From NCBI GenBank assembly GCA_023269715.1, contig JAGDVO010000004.1:1-64000 (forward strand): a stretch of 64,000 nt of DNA, read 5' to 3'. Origin of the DNA: Thermosulfidibacter sp. GTDB taxonomy: Bacteria > Thermosulfidibacterota > Thermosulfidibacteria > Thermosulfidibacterales > Thermosulfidibacteraceae. Made by a program: the position numbers and the translations under genes. The notes beneath the pieces were generated by a model. It was not told the DNA's origin. It made no database searches and saw only the letters and a program-made list of their open reading frames with translations. Positions 55,952 to 64,000 of the stretch are shown here, one piece after another. Positions within the stretch are counted from its first letter, which is position 1; each line of letters opens with the position of its first letter.

Positions 55952-56984
55952 GGTGGCTATCTTTGGAGCAACGGGTTACACAGGTATTGAGCTTGTTAGG
56001 CTGATTGTTTCCCATCCTTTATGTGAAGTATCTGTTCTTACATCTGAAACTTATAGTGACAAGAGATTTTCTGAGCTTTTCCCGACTTTTAAAGGTTTGT
56101 GTGATATTCAACTTGTTGATAGTAATACTGCTATAGATATGTTGGATGATGTTGATGTGTCTTTCTTATGTTTGCCCCATGGAACTTCTATGGGGGTTGT
56201 TTATAAGCTTCTTGCAAAGAATAGAAGGATTATAGATCTTTCTGGGGATTTTAGGTTTAAAGACGTTTCGATATACGAAAAGTGGTATGAAAAGAAGCAC
56301 CTATTTGCCGATATTTTGCATAAAGCAGTTTACGGGTTACCTGAGCTATTCAGGGAAAAGATTAAAAAGGCTAATTTAATAGCCAATCCAGGTTGCTATG
56401 CTACAAGCGTGATAGTTCCCCTCTATCCACTATTGAGAAAAGGCCTCATAAAGGGTACAGTTATTGCCGATTGTAAGAGCGGTGTAAGTGGTGCGGGTAG
56501 GAAGTCCGAGCTAAGACTGATGTTCTCTGAGGTTAATGGGAATTTTACTGCCTACTCTGTTAGTGGTCACAGGCATAATCCAGAGATGGAGGAGGTATTA
56601 GCTGAAGCTACCGGTTTTAAACCAGAGATACTTTTCGTGCCACACCTTGTTCCTATTAATAGAGGTATTCTTTCGACGATCTATGTGGATATTGATGAGA
56701 ATTATACATGGGATGATGTAAGAGATATTTACCATGATTTTTATGGTGATGAACCTTTTGTTAAACTCTATCCTAAGGGGAGGATGCCAGAGGTTAGAGA
56801 GGTTAGGAATTCTAACTATATAGCCATTTCCTGGGAAGTTAGGAGAGATAAGGGAAAACTTGTAATAGTAAGTGCAATAGATAATCTTGTCAAAGGAGCG
56901 AGTGGTCAGGCTGTACAGAATATGAATTTAATGCTTGGTTTTGAAGAAACTGTTGGTCTTGTTAGTCTATCTTCTATCGTGTAG
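55944..56984 (+). CDS. argC: N-acetyl-gamma-glutamyl-phosphate reductase
   Basis: The 346-residue protein begins VKVAIFGATGYTGIELVRLI (NADP site) and has KKANLIANPGCYATSVIVPL with the catalytic Cys, KSGVSGAGRKSEL and SVSGHRHNPEMEEVLAEATG. It reduces N-acetyl-glutamyl phosphate in arginine synthesis. ATG 55944 is preceded by GGAGGT at good spacing; the longer GTG start at 55923 is rejected. It overlaps the kinase gene by 8 bp. Its stop overlaps by 18 bp the reverse rlmN gene in a convergent pair. Confidence 0.94.
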   Translation: MVKVAIFGATGYTGIELVRLIVSHPLCEVSVLTSETYSDKRFSELFPTFKGLCDIQLVDSNTAIDMLDDVDVSFLCLPHGTSMGVVYKLLAKNRRIIDLSGDFRFKDVSIYEKWYEKKHLFADILHKAVYGLPELFREKIKKANLIANPGCYATSVIVPLYPLLRKGLIKGTVIADCKSGVSGAGRKSELRLMFSEVNGNFTAYSVSGHRHNPEMEEVLAEATGFKPEILFVPHLVPINRGILSTIYVDIDENYTWDDVRDIYHDFYGDEPFVKLYPKGRMPEVREVRNSNYIAISWEVRRDKGKLVIVSAIDNLVKGASGQAVQNMNLMLGFEETVGLVSLSSIV

Positions 56985-58001
56985 ATACTTCCATCTTAAT
57001 TGACCACAAGCAGCCAATATATCGCTTCCTCTACTTTTTCTTATAAAGGTGGAGATTCCATGGGATATTATCTTTTCCTGTATTCTTAATATCCTATCTT
57101 CGGGTGGTTTTTTGAAGGGGCTATTTTCCCATTCGTTGAAGGGGATCAGGTTTACTTTACACTTTATATTTTTAACTTTTATGAGATTCACTAAACTTTC
57201 GATTTCTTCATCACTATCGTTTATTCCATCCATTAGCACATACTCTATAGTTAGGATCTTCCGCGTTCTTTTTTTCTCTTTTAATACATCGAGAACTTTA
57301 TTCATAGGATGCAATTTTTCTATAGGCATTATTTTCTTTCTCGTTTCACTTCTTCCAGTGTTCAAAGAGAGAGCTATGGGTAGTTCTGGAAATTCTGAAA
57401 CTAGCTTTTTCAATTCTGGTATTATTCCCACTGTAGAAAGGGTAATTCTTCTCTTTGATATGGCACAATGTTTTTCGTCTATCAATTTTTTTATGGCCAA
57501 TCTTACATTATCCCAATTGTCAAGAGGTTCTCCCATACCCATTATCACTATATTTGTTGGAGATCTTCCTTCTATTTTAGCAGCTAGGAGATACTGGTCT
57601 ATTATTTCCGATGGTTTTAGATTCCTCTTGAATCCCTGCATCCCTGTAGAGCAGAATTTACAGCCCATTCTACATCCTATCTGTGTTGATATACATAACG
57701 TTAATTTGTCTTTGCTTGGAATCAGGACGCTTTCTATGATTTCTCCGTCTTTAGTTCCGAATAGTAATTTGGTTGTGTTATCTACCGATTTTATTTTATC
57801 AACAGGAGTGAGCGAAAATAATTCGAAATCTTCTTCTAGTTTCTCTCTAAGTGATTTTGGAATATCGGTCATCTCTGAGAAGTTGGAGACTTTCCTCTTA
57901 TATATCCAACCAAGTATCTGGTAGGTTCTGTACTTTTCATATCCTAGAGAACTTATATACTCATGGAGTTCTTTCACCGATATGTCCTTTATGTTTCTCA
58001 T
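56967..58001 (-). CDS. rlmN: Dual-specificity 23S rRNA/tRNA adenine C2-methyltransferase
   Basis: The 344-residue radical SAM protein has CISTQIGCRMGCKFCSTGMQ (C-x3-C-x2-C cluster), MGMGEPLDNWDNVRLAIKKL and LSLNTGRSETRKKIMPIEKL, and ends with DILAACGQLRWKY containing the second catalytic Cys. It methylates C2 of A2503 in 23S rRNA and of A37 in some tRNAs. It is the last gene of the reverse operon and its ATG overlaps the mrcA stop by one base. Length and motifs are standard. Confidence 0.95.
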   Translation of the reverse strand: MRNIKDISVKELHEYISSLGYEKYRTYQILGWIYKRKVSNFSEMTDIPKSLREKLEEDFELFSLTPVDKIKSVDNTTKLLFGTKDGEIIESVLIPSKDKLTLCISTQIGCRMGCKFCSTGMQGFKRNLKPSEIIDQYLLAAKIEGRSPTNIVIMGMGEPLDNWDNVRLAIKKLIDEKHCAISKRRITLSTVGIIPELKKLVSEFPELPIALSLNTGRSETRKKIMPIEKLHPMNKVLDVLKEKKRTRKILTIEYVLMDGINDSDEEIESLVNLIKVKNIKCKVNLIPFNEWENSPFKKPPEDRILRIQEKIISHGISTFIRKSRGSDILAACGQLRWKYLHDRR

Positions 58002-60124
58002 CAGTCAGCACCTTGGGGCACTTGTGGTATATTAGGAGTTTCTGTTTTGTTTTCTTCAGGTAGGGTTGGAACTGTTCCATTTGTTTCAGGGGCGGTTTCT
58101 TCCTCTTCTTTGATTATGAAGGGCGGTGGATATAAAGGCATTATACCTTTTGTATAATCGATCCATATCGGTAAGGCAGCTACTGAACCTGTGTACCTGT
58201 TACCTATTGGTTGGAAGTTATCCCTGCCTATGTAAACTCCTGTTAAAACTCTCCTTGTGAAACCTATATACCATGCGTCTCTGTATTCACTGGATGTGCC
58301 CGTTTTTCCTGCCGAAAAATCTCCTATTGATAGTGCAGTTCTTGCGGTACCAAGTTCAACTACCTTTCTGAGCATAAAAAGCATCTCACTAGCTATATTT
58401 CTATCTATTACCTGTACGCATTCTGGACCACTGTTTTCGAATATAACGTTACCCCTTGTATCAACGATTTTTGTTATGTAGTAGGGTTTACATAATAAAC
58501 CACCTTTAGCAAAGGGTATATAAGCCTTTACGAGTTCTATTACTCTTAGTTCTGAGGCTCCTAGAGCACTTGATAGATCAGGTCTTATTGTTGATTCTAT
58601 ACCTAGTCTTTTTGCCATCTCTATGATTTTACCTATTCCAATTTGACTTGCGATTTTTACGGTAACTGTGTTTCTCGAAAGAGCTAGTGCCATCCATAGT
58701 GGCATCTTTCCTAGATATTGGTTGTCGTAATTTTTGGGTTTCCATGTTTGGTTTTTGCTCATCGTAGGGAATTCAACGGGTTCATCAACAACAATGTCAA
58801 AGGGACTGAAACCGTTTTCAAGAGCTGTTACATATACGATAGGTTTGAAAGCACTACCCGGTTGCCTCTTTGCTTGAGTTACCCTGTTGAACTGACTTAT
58901 ACTGTAGTCGTATCCTCCTACAAACGCTATTATTCCCATAGTATCTAGATCTATAGAAATAAGAGCTCCATTTAAATTTGGTGCTTTCCAAGCTCTGAGT
59001 CTTTTTGTTCTATCAACCCAGACTCTTATGGTATCCCCATTTTTTGCGTTTGCCCCCACTTCTTGGACATTCATTGTGTATATGTTTCCGAAATATGAGC
59101 ATTTTAGAGTATTATCCTTTACCTCTACTACTCTACACAGTTCGTATCTAACGGGTTGATCTTTCGGTATGTTTCCTAAGCTTTTTTCCACTCTTATGAT
59201 TCCATTCAAAAGGGCGTTTTCGGCCAATCTTTGTGCATCAAGGTCTATTGTGGTGTATATCTTTAGGCCTCCCTTGAGAACGTTGTCCTTACCGTACTTT
59301 GCTACTAGTTCCTGATAGAGAGTATCCATAAAGTAGGGCGCATTGTTGACCCTTGTTATTCCCTCCTTTCTGATGCTAAGTGGTTCTCTTATTGCTCTTT
59401 CATACTCTTCCTTTGTTATGAACCCCTCTTCTAGCATTCTTGATAGTACCCAATTTCTTCTTTCAAGAGCTCTCTGGGGATAGTAGTAGGGTGAAAAGTA
59501 GGTTGGTGCCTTTGGTAAGCTGGCTAATAGTGCTCCTTCCGCTAGTGTTAGATTTGATACGGATTTACCAAAGTACGTTCTACTTGCTGCTTCAACACCA
59601 TAAGCCCCATGGCCAAGGTATATTATATTCAGGTAAAGCTCGAGTATCTTTTGTTTCGGAAGCGTTTCTTCTAACTTTTTTGCGAGAAGCATTTCTTTTA
59701 TCTTCCTACTTAAGGTTTTTTCTTGGCTTAAAAACATGTTTCTAGCAACTTGCATGGTAATCGTGGATGCACCTTGAGCAAATCTGCGCTCCTTTATATC
59801 TATGATTATCGCTCTTATTATGGCTTTGTAATCCAACCCTTTGTGTTCGTAGAATCTTGCGTCTTCTGCTGCAAGGAATGCCAGTTGAACTTTTCTTGGG
59901 ATTTTCTCTATCGGCACATAAAATCTCCTTTCCTCATAGAGTTCACCTATAAGTCTACCTTTAACATCGTACACTTCTGTTACGAGTGGTGGTGTGTACT
60001 TTTTGAGTTCCTTTACAGTTGGCAAGTCGATATAGTTCCATTTTAGCCAAAGCGCTCCACCTATGCTTATGGAAGATATTAAACTGATTCCCAATAGCAC
60101 AAAAATTATCTTTAGTACTCTCAT
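58001..60124 (-). CDS. mrcA: Class A penicillin-binding protein 1A (glycosyltransferase/transpeptidase)
   Basis: The 707-residue protein has an N-terminal membrane anchor (residues 5-27) and a GT51 domain (AFLAAEDARFYEHKGLDYKA with catalytic Glu, GASTITMQVARNMFLSQEKT). An OB-like linker follows, then the transpeptidase with QPGSAFKPIVYVTAL (SxxK), SRNTVTVKIA (SxN) and FSAGKTGTSSEYRDAWYI (KTG). The C-terminal 50 residues are a Pro/Glu/Thr-rich tail (KEEEETAPETNGTVPTLPEE). It polymerises and crosslinks peptidoglycan in the periplasm. It follows DUF2148 by 3 bp. Confidence 0.95.
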   Translation of the reverse strand: MRVLKIIFVLLGISLISSISIGGALWLKWNYIDLPTVKELKKYTPPLVTEVYDVKGRLIGELYEERRFYVPIEKIPRKVQLAFLAAEDARFYEHKGLDYKAIIRAIIIDIKERRFAQGASTITMQVARNMFLSQEKTLSRKIKEMLLAKKLEETLPKQKILELYLNIIYLGHGAYGVEAASRTYFGKSVSNLTLAEGALLASLPKAPTYFSPYYYPQRALERRNWVLSRMLEEGFITKEEYERAIREPLSIRKEGITRVNNAPYFMDTLYQELVAKYGKDNVLKGGLKIYTTIDLDAQRLAENALLNGIIRVEKSLGNIPKDQPVRYELCRVVEVKDNTLKCSYFGNIYTMNVQEVGANAKNGDTIRVWVDRTKRLRAWKAPNLNGALISIDLDTMGIIAFVGGYDYSISQFNRVTQAKRQPGSAFKPIVYVTALENGFSPFDIVVDEPVEFPTMSKNQTWKPKNYDNQYLGKMPLWMALALSRNTVTVKIASQIGIGKIIEMAKRLGIESTIRPDLSSALGASELRVIELVKAYIPFAKGGLLCKPYYITKIVDTRGNVIFENSGPECVQVIDRNIASEMLFMLRKVVELGTARTALSIGDFSAGKTGTSSEYRDAWYIGFTRRVLTGVYIGRDNFQPIGNRYTGSVAALPIWIDYTKGIMPLYPPPFIIKEEEETAPETNGTVPTLPEENKTETPNIPQVPQGAD

Positions 60125-60127
60125 CCT

Positions 60128-60661
60128 CTACACCTTTGGTATTTCTCTATCAAAATATATGTTTTTCCCGCTTATGGAAAAGGGTATTGCCATAAGAACG
60201 TTTAGATCCACGAGATTCATCTCCTTAGCTATTATTCCTGCTCTGTACATTATTCTGTTATCCACATTGTGTATAGAAAGGGTCTTTACGATCGAGCCTA
60301 GTGCTATTCCAAGGTCTAGTAGTCTAAACATACATATAGGTGCTTCAAAGTCCCTCAGTTTTTTCATGTCCTTCATGGTTATACATCCATCAAATCCACA
60401 GCCTCCACAGTTTAGACCTAAGGGTTCCCATTCCTTTATCCCTACAAAGATTATACCGTCAGATTTTAATATGCTGTTCCCATCCCTTATGAAGAATGGA
60501 TCTCCTTTTTCCTTTCCGTATTCTATCATTCTATTTCCTAATTTCTCTATAACTTCTCTTTCGGTGATTAAATTTGTTTTTATAAAATTCTGTCCTTTAC
60601 TTTTTGGAGCTGTTATCGCAGAAACTAACGCGAGTCCCCCTATAATTTCAAATATCTTCAT
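60128..60661 (-). CDS. DUF2148 cysteine-motif protein
   Basis: The 177-residue protein has ALVSAITAPKSKGQNFIKTN, the cysteine knot LGLNCGGCGFDGCITMKDM, and ICMFRLLDLGIALGSIVKTL, matching DUF2148, often called a ferredoxin-like domain. The C-G-G-C-G-F-x-x-C pattern may bind an Fe-S cluster. Its function is unknown. It is encoded between the NtrC-like regulator (14-bp overlap) and PBP1A. No direct link to cell-wall synthesis is visible. Confidence 0.82.
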   Translation of the reverse strand: MKIFEIIGGLALVSAITAPKSKGQNFIKTNLITEREVIEKLGNRMIEYGKEKGDPFFIRDGNSILKSDGIIFVGIKEWEPLGLNCGGCGFDGCITMKDMKKLRDFEAPICMFRLLDLGIALGSIVKTLSIHNVDNRIMYRAGIIAKEMNLVDLNVLMAIPFSISGKNIYFDREIPKV

Positions 60662-61856
60662 CTATTTCCCTCCTCCTAGGGTTTGTTATTTTCAGTTCTC
60701 TTATCTTGTATCTGATCGTGTTTCTATGAAGTCCAAGTTTTTTGGCAGCCACAGATTGATTGTAGTTACTCTCTTTTAAGGCTTCTTTTATTATCACAGT
60801 TTCTACGACGTTTATAATATCCTGATAGATATTGCTATGGTTGTTAACAAGCATTTTTCTTACCGTATCCTTTAAAAGTTTAGTAAAGGGATAGTTGTAA
60901 CCGTATAGTATTTCTGCTGGTAAGTGGTAAATATCTATCTCTTCTACACTTATATATGCTAATTCTTTGGATACTTCTATAAGTTCTCTGATGTTACCTG
61001 GCCAATTGTATTCGGTTAGGTATTTTTCAGCGTTATTCGTTAGTCTTATATCCGCTTCTTTGTTAAATTTTTTTAAGTAGAGTTTCAGCAGTGGTATAAT
61101 CTCTCCTTTTCTTTCTCTCAGAGGTTTTACTTCTATTATTTTCATACCTATTATATTTAATAAGTTTCGGCTTAATCTGTTTTCTCTGTAAAGGTCACTT
61201 TCTTGACCATTAAATACAAATACCGGGATGGTGTTGTGATCGAAATTTAGAATTTTGTTTTCTATAATTTCCATATGTTTGATAGGGATGTTGCTTATGT
61301 CTATTATCGTTACCGTATTTCTGCCTCCATCTAAATCCAACGATTGGTTGATCGTTGTTAGTTTTAGACTTGTTGCTACATGTCTTATTAGAGTTTTCTT
61401 TCCTACACCTTCTTCCCCTATCACAAGAAATGGAGTTTTCATAAGAATGTTTTCTTTTATTTTTTTGACTACTTTTTGTGTTGTTTCTTCTAGTATTATT
61501 ATCTCATCGGTTTTAAAGGTTTTTTTTGAGACTTCTTCAACAATTTTTAGTAGTTCTTCTTTCGATATAGGTTTTTTGATAAAGCCGAGAACTCCGTATT
61601 TTGTCAGTTCATCTACCTTATCAAAAGCAGGGTTTGAAGTTATCAAAAAAAATGGAACTTTATGAAAGTAATCCTTTAAATCCCATATGGATCCGTCAAC
61701 CAGTGTAGTACTACTAATAACTAAATTGACATCCTCATTTTGGATCAATAGGAAAGCGTCTTTTACAGTAGAAAGTGAAATAATTTCATGGTCTTTAAGT
61801 ATTCTTGAAATTATCCAAGTTGTGTTAAAATCCTTTTCAAGGACCAGTATTTTCAT
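60648..61856 (-). CDS. Degenerate NtrC-like regulator (no phospho-Asp, no GAFTGA)
   Basis: The 402-residue protein keeps the NtrC plan: receiver (ILVLEKDFNTTWIISRILKD), shortened AAA+ (VIGEEGVGKKTLIRHVATSL, Walker A), RLTNNAEKYLTEYNWPGNIR and a Fis-type helix-turn-helix (ALKESNYNQSVAAKKLGLHR). Where the receiver's phosphorylatable Asp should be, the line reads VNLVISSTTLVDG, with Ser instead. The stretch after Walker A jumps to NTVTIIDISN, skipping the GAFTGA loop that contacts sigma54. It probably binds DNA without sigma54 activation, perhaps as a phosphorylation-independent repressor. It overlaps the partner sensor gene by 4 bp. Confidence 0.8.
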   Translation of the reverse strand: MKILVLEKDFNTTWIISRILKDHEIISLSTVKDAFLLIQNEDVNLVISSTTLVDGSIWDLKDYFHKVPFFLITSNPAFDKVDELTKYGVLGFIKKPISKEELLKIVEEVSKKTFKTDEIIILEETTQKVVKKIKENILMKTPFLVIGEEGVGKKTLIRHVATSLKLTTINQSLDLDGGRNTVTIIDISNIPIKHMEIIENKILNFDHNTIPVFVFNGQESDLYRENRLSRNLLNIIGMKIIEVKPLRERKGEIIPLLKLYLKKFNKEADIRLTNNAEKYLTEYNWPGNIRELIEVSKELAYISVEEIDIYHLPAEILYGYNYPFTKLLKDTVRKMLVNNHSNIYQDIINVVETVIIKEALKESNYNQSVAAKKLGLHRNTIRYKIRELKITNPRRREIDEDI

Positions 61857-62884
61857 GTTGGTAATATTATTCTTATACTTATACTTCTATCCTTACAAAC
61901 TGTATCAATTAATCCACCGTTATCTGAAATTATCTTGTAAGATAGAAGCAACTTTGGATTATTCGTTTCGAGTAGAACTGAATTTATTTCCCTTACATTT
62001 TTGGTTGTTATTTTGAATTCTATTAAAACACTTTTTCTATCGGGTTTTAACATTATGTTGTTGAGATATTTTGTAGATATTGTTATTACATCTTTTTCTT
62101 TTAAAAAGTTTGATAACAAGAGTGTAATATTTGAAATAGATTTTACAAGTGTGATCGGATTGATCATTATTTCTGGTATCGTTGGATCGTAATTTTTAAC
62201 AATTTTTATCTTTTTATCTTTAAGTAATTCTTCCACTATCATAAGCGAGTTTTCTACTATCTTGTGAATATTAGAATTCATTATGATCTCTTCTTTGCTT
62301 AATAGCTCGTTTATGTCTTTTAAATATTCATATACCTCTTTTGTTATTTTTTTAATCATGAAACTCTCTTCTATGTTGCTTTTTTCTACAATTAATTCAG
62401 ATATTGATATTAGTGCCTCTATTTTTTGGAGCAATCTATTTACTATGTAACTTAAAGTTTCTTCTATTATTTTTAACTGTTTTGTTTTTTCTTCTTTGAG
62501 TTCTAGTATTTCGAGCTGTGAAATTTCCTTTAGAATCATAACATATTTTTCTTCTTTCTGTAGTTTCACTGAAAATACATCTATAATAAAGTTTCTCGTT
62601 GTTTCTTCTGTAATTGATATTTTATAATTTAAGACAGGATAGCTATTGGTTATCGCTTTTCTAATAATATCAAGAGTCTCTTCGTCCCTTATGATTTCAA
62701 GTAGGCTTTTTCCAGTTAGTGTGTTGAATTTCGGGAAAATGTAATAACTAGCCGGATTAGCGTAGTCTATAATCAGAGCGTTATTGATGATAAGTAGGGG
62801 ATAGGGGAGTTCTTCTACTATTTCTCTAAAGTTTGTTACTTGTCCTTTGTTGGTCACAGTGGTAATATTATCCTTCATGAGCAT
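61853..62884 (-). CDS. Degenerate NtrB-like PAS sensor kinase (no H-box His)
   Basis: The 343-residue protein has a PAS domain (PYPLLIINNALIIDYANPAS), a helical dimerisation region and a C-terminal HATPase-like remnant. Aligning LSYIVNRLLQKIEALISISE with the NtrB H-box puts Tyr where the phosphoacceptor His should be. The ATP-binding part keeps YDPTIPEIMINPITLVKSIS, but the N-box Asn of the LxNLxxNA motif is Leu (SNITLLLSNF), and LLLSYKIISDNGGLIDTVCK lacks the glycine-rich G2 loop. It has no membrane segments. It looks like a pseudokinase scaffold that senses a ligand through PAS and pairs with the regulator encoded next to it. Confidence 0.78.
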   Translation of the reverse strand: MLMKDNITTVTNKGQVTNFREIVEELPYPLLIINNALIIDYANPASYYIFPKFNTLTGKSLLEIIRDEETLDIIRKAITNSYPVLNYKISITEETTRNFIIDVFSVKLQKEEKYVMILKEISQLEILELKEEKTKQLKIIEETLSYIVNRLLQKIEALISISELIVEKSNIEESFMIKKITKEVYEYLKDINELLSKEEIIMNSNIHKIVENSLMIVEELLKDKKIKIVKNYDPTIPEIMINPITLVKSISNITLLLSNFLKEKDVITISTKYLNNIMLKPDRKSVLIEFKITTKNVREINSVLLETNNPKLLLSYKIISDNGGLIDTVCKDRSISIRIILPT

Positions 62885-63848
62885 AAATTACAATATTAAC
62901 GTGAAAAGGATTATTCTCAATACCCCCTATTACATCGGCTGGGTTGCCCTTTATATAATACTCGATGATCCTATTACACTTGTTGATACAGGTGTGTTTA
63001 GTGAGGAGAACTATAATCTTTTCTTGGAGAACCTGAAGACTCTTGGCCTGGGAATAAAAGATATAAAAAGGATTGTTCTAACGCATGGTCATTGTGATCA
63101 TTTCGGTATGGCACGAAAAGTAGCAGAGGAAAGTGGTGCTAAGATCTATATCCATCCTGAGGATTATGAAAAGGCTAAGGATAGATTTAACTATTACGTC
63201 AGACTTATACCGATTATGGAATCTTTGGGAGTTCCTGGAGATTTTTATCCTCTCTTTGTTAAGTTTCTCAAGTGGGAGGATAATTTTTGCCTAGGTTTAC
63301 CGGAAGATGGAGTTGAGTTTTTGAGCGAAGGTAAACTTGAGTTTGAACATTTTTCTCTAGATGTTATTCATACACCTGGCCATTCGAAGGGGCATATTGT
63401 TCTAAGTGACGGTAAAAGGGTCATAAGTGGTGACTTGATATTTACGAATATGACCTCGGAACCTATTATAGATGCTGATAACTCCGGTAGAAGGTTAAAA
63501 TCTATAAATATGCATTTAGCCTCGTTGGATAGGTTACTAGGGGTTGGTATAGAGGAGTTTTTCCCATCTCATAAGGAGGAAAGGGGTAATTTCAGGGAGG
63601 CTGTCTATAACTTGTATAACCGTTTTGAGTCAAAGTGTAGCTATATACTTGATTGGCTTATGACTCTAAAGAAAGCGACGCCATATGAACTGGTTGAGGT
63701 TACCTATGAAAATCTGGATAGGACTTTTATATATGTTATTCTTTCCGAAATGATGGGTAGACTAGACTATCTTGAGAACAAAGGTCTTATAAGCTATGAG
63801 GAGGTAGATGGAAAAATTTACTGCATTCCGTTGACAAATAGTTATTAA
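62877..63848 (+). CDS. Metallo-beta-lactamase-fold hydrolase
   Basis: The roughly 323-residue protein has PITLVDTGVF, VLTHGHCDHFGMARKVAEES (HxHxDH zinc site), VIHTPGHSKGHIVLSDGKRV, ISGDLIFTNMTSEPIIDADN and FFPSHKEERGNFREAVYNLY, with a C-terminal helical region of the LACTB2/YflN kind. It may act on thioesters or RNA; the substrate is unknown. Starts at ATG 62877 and GTG 62901 are both possible, neither with a good ribosome site. It overlaps the divergent sensor gene by about 8 bp and precedes aspartokinase. Confidence 0.8.
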   Translation: MSINYNINVKRIILNTPYYIGWVALYIILDDPITLVDTGVFSEENYNLFLENLKTLGLGIKDIKRIVLTHGHCDHFGMARKVAEESGAKIYIHPEDYEKAKDRFNYYVRLIPIMESLGVPGDFYPLFVKFLKWEDNFCLGLPEDGVEFLSEGKLEFEHFSLDVIHTPGHSKGHIVLSDGKRVISGDLIFTNMTSEPIIDADNSGRRLKSINMHLASLDRLLGVGIEEFFPSHKEERGNFREAVYNLYNRFESKCSYILDWLMTLKKATPYELVEVTYENLDRTFIYVILSEMMGRLDYLENKGLISYEEVDGKIYCIPLTNSY

Positions 63849-63899
63849 AGGTTTAAAGGTAATAACAATAATTGTGAAATTGTACACTTGGAGGATGTC

Positions 63900-64000
63900 A
63901 TGGCGCTTATTGTACAGAAGTATGGGGGCACTTCGGTAGGTGATATTGATCGTATCAAAAATGTTGCTAGACGTGTAGCGAGGACAAAAGATGCGGGACA
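63900..64000 (+). CDS. lysC: Aspartokinase, 5' end only
   Basis: ATG 63900, six bases after GGAGG (63890-63894), begins [20 protein letters not shown], the K-x-G-G-T-S nucleotide-binding start of aspartokinases, and runs off the window after about 33 codons. It phosphorylates aspartate at the entry to lysine, threonine and methionine synthesis. Subunit type cannot be determined from this part. Confidence 0.93.
   Translation, partial: MALIVQKYGGTSVGDIDRIKNVARRVARTKDAG

Noticed and set aside
62847-62876. Upstream start for the metallo-beta-lactamase gene (LVTVVILSF)
   Set aside because: It would extend deep into the divergent sensor gene and gives an unlikely hydrophobic stub.

Overview
The window comes from a compact, AT-leaning bacterial chromosome. 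Arginine is mostly AGA/AGG and isoleucine often ATA, start codons include TTG and GTG, Shine-Dalgarno sites are strong, and neighbouring genes commonly overlap by 1-30 bases. This codon pattern, an archaeal-type (class V) fructose-bisphosphate aldolase/phosphatase, MtnA, and a Clp1/Grc3-like polynucleotide kinase point to a thermophilic, deep-branching bacterium (Aquificota, Thermosulfidibacter or Thermodesulfobacteriota-like). That placement is inference; no rRNA is present.

Layout. Positions 1-4,300 are an accessory zone of gene fossils: an integrase-core transposase with an internal deletion, a DUF2851 fragment, the tail of a type IIG restriction-modification enzyme, a nucleotidyltransferase fragment and a serpin fragment. 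It also holds one intact orphan gene (666-2090) and a DUF2325 gene with a palindromic operator. Positions 4,387-13,533 carry surface polysaccharide genes (GT4, GT4, an APH-like kinase, GT2, a polymerase/ligase, a CE4 deacetylase, another glycosyltransferase) with nth, rsmE and comF inserted. From 13,526 to 25,385 runs a dense forward block: a TtcA-like protein, a DHOD-like protein, an SDR39U1 epimerase, serS, holB, ricT, metG, tatD, an IclR regulator, an M48 lipoprotein and a diguanylate cyclase. tRNA-Leu(GAG) and tRNA-Pro(GGG) follow, then surE, pcm, tRNA-Pro(CGG), a LOG-like gene, a LysM/M23 protein, ugd, yggT, a DUF167 gene, mtnA, a ROK kinase, fbp and ftsK. Reverse miaB and DUF151 precede the classic rimP-nusA-ylxR-infB-DUF503-rbfA-nrnA operon. 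Then come reverse GNAT, a corrinoid-protein activator, rho, tRNA-Ser(CGA), a nitroreductase and truD.

Positions 49,925-54,692 are the most unusual part: a decayed siroheme/cobalamin locus. The precorrin-2 dehydrogenase gene has an in-frame amber stop. DUF2162 survives only as a start, and DUF2149 has an uncertain start. cobN (forward) and cobF (reverse) are both frameshifted and lose their 3' ends at a shared point near 53,340, as if one deletion fused them tail to tail. cbiC and cbiX are full of frameshifts. In the middle sits an intact cbiZ-like amidohydrolase with a signal peptide. The flanking housekeeping genes are undamaged, so this looks like recent loss of de novo corrin synthesis rather than poor sequence quality.

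The right end holds a PepSY-like secreted protein, a Grc3-like kinase split at a T6 run, argC, then a reverse operon: NtrB-like sensor, NtrC-like regulator, DUF2148, PBP1A and rlmN. The two NtrBC-like proteins both appear to have lost their phosphotransfer residues, and the regulator also lacks the sigma54-contact loop: a candidate pseudo two-component pair. A metallo-beta-lactamase-fold gene and the first 33 codons of aspartokinase close the window.
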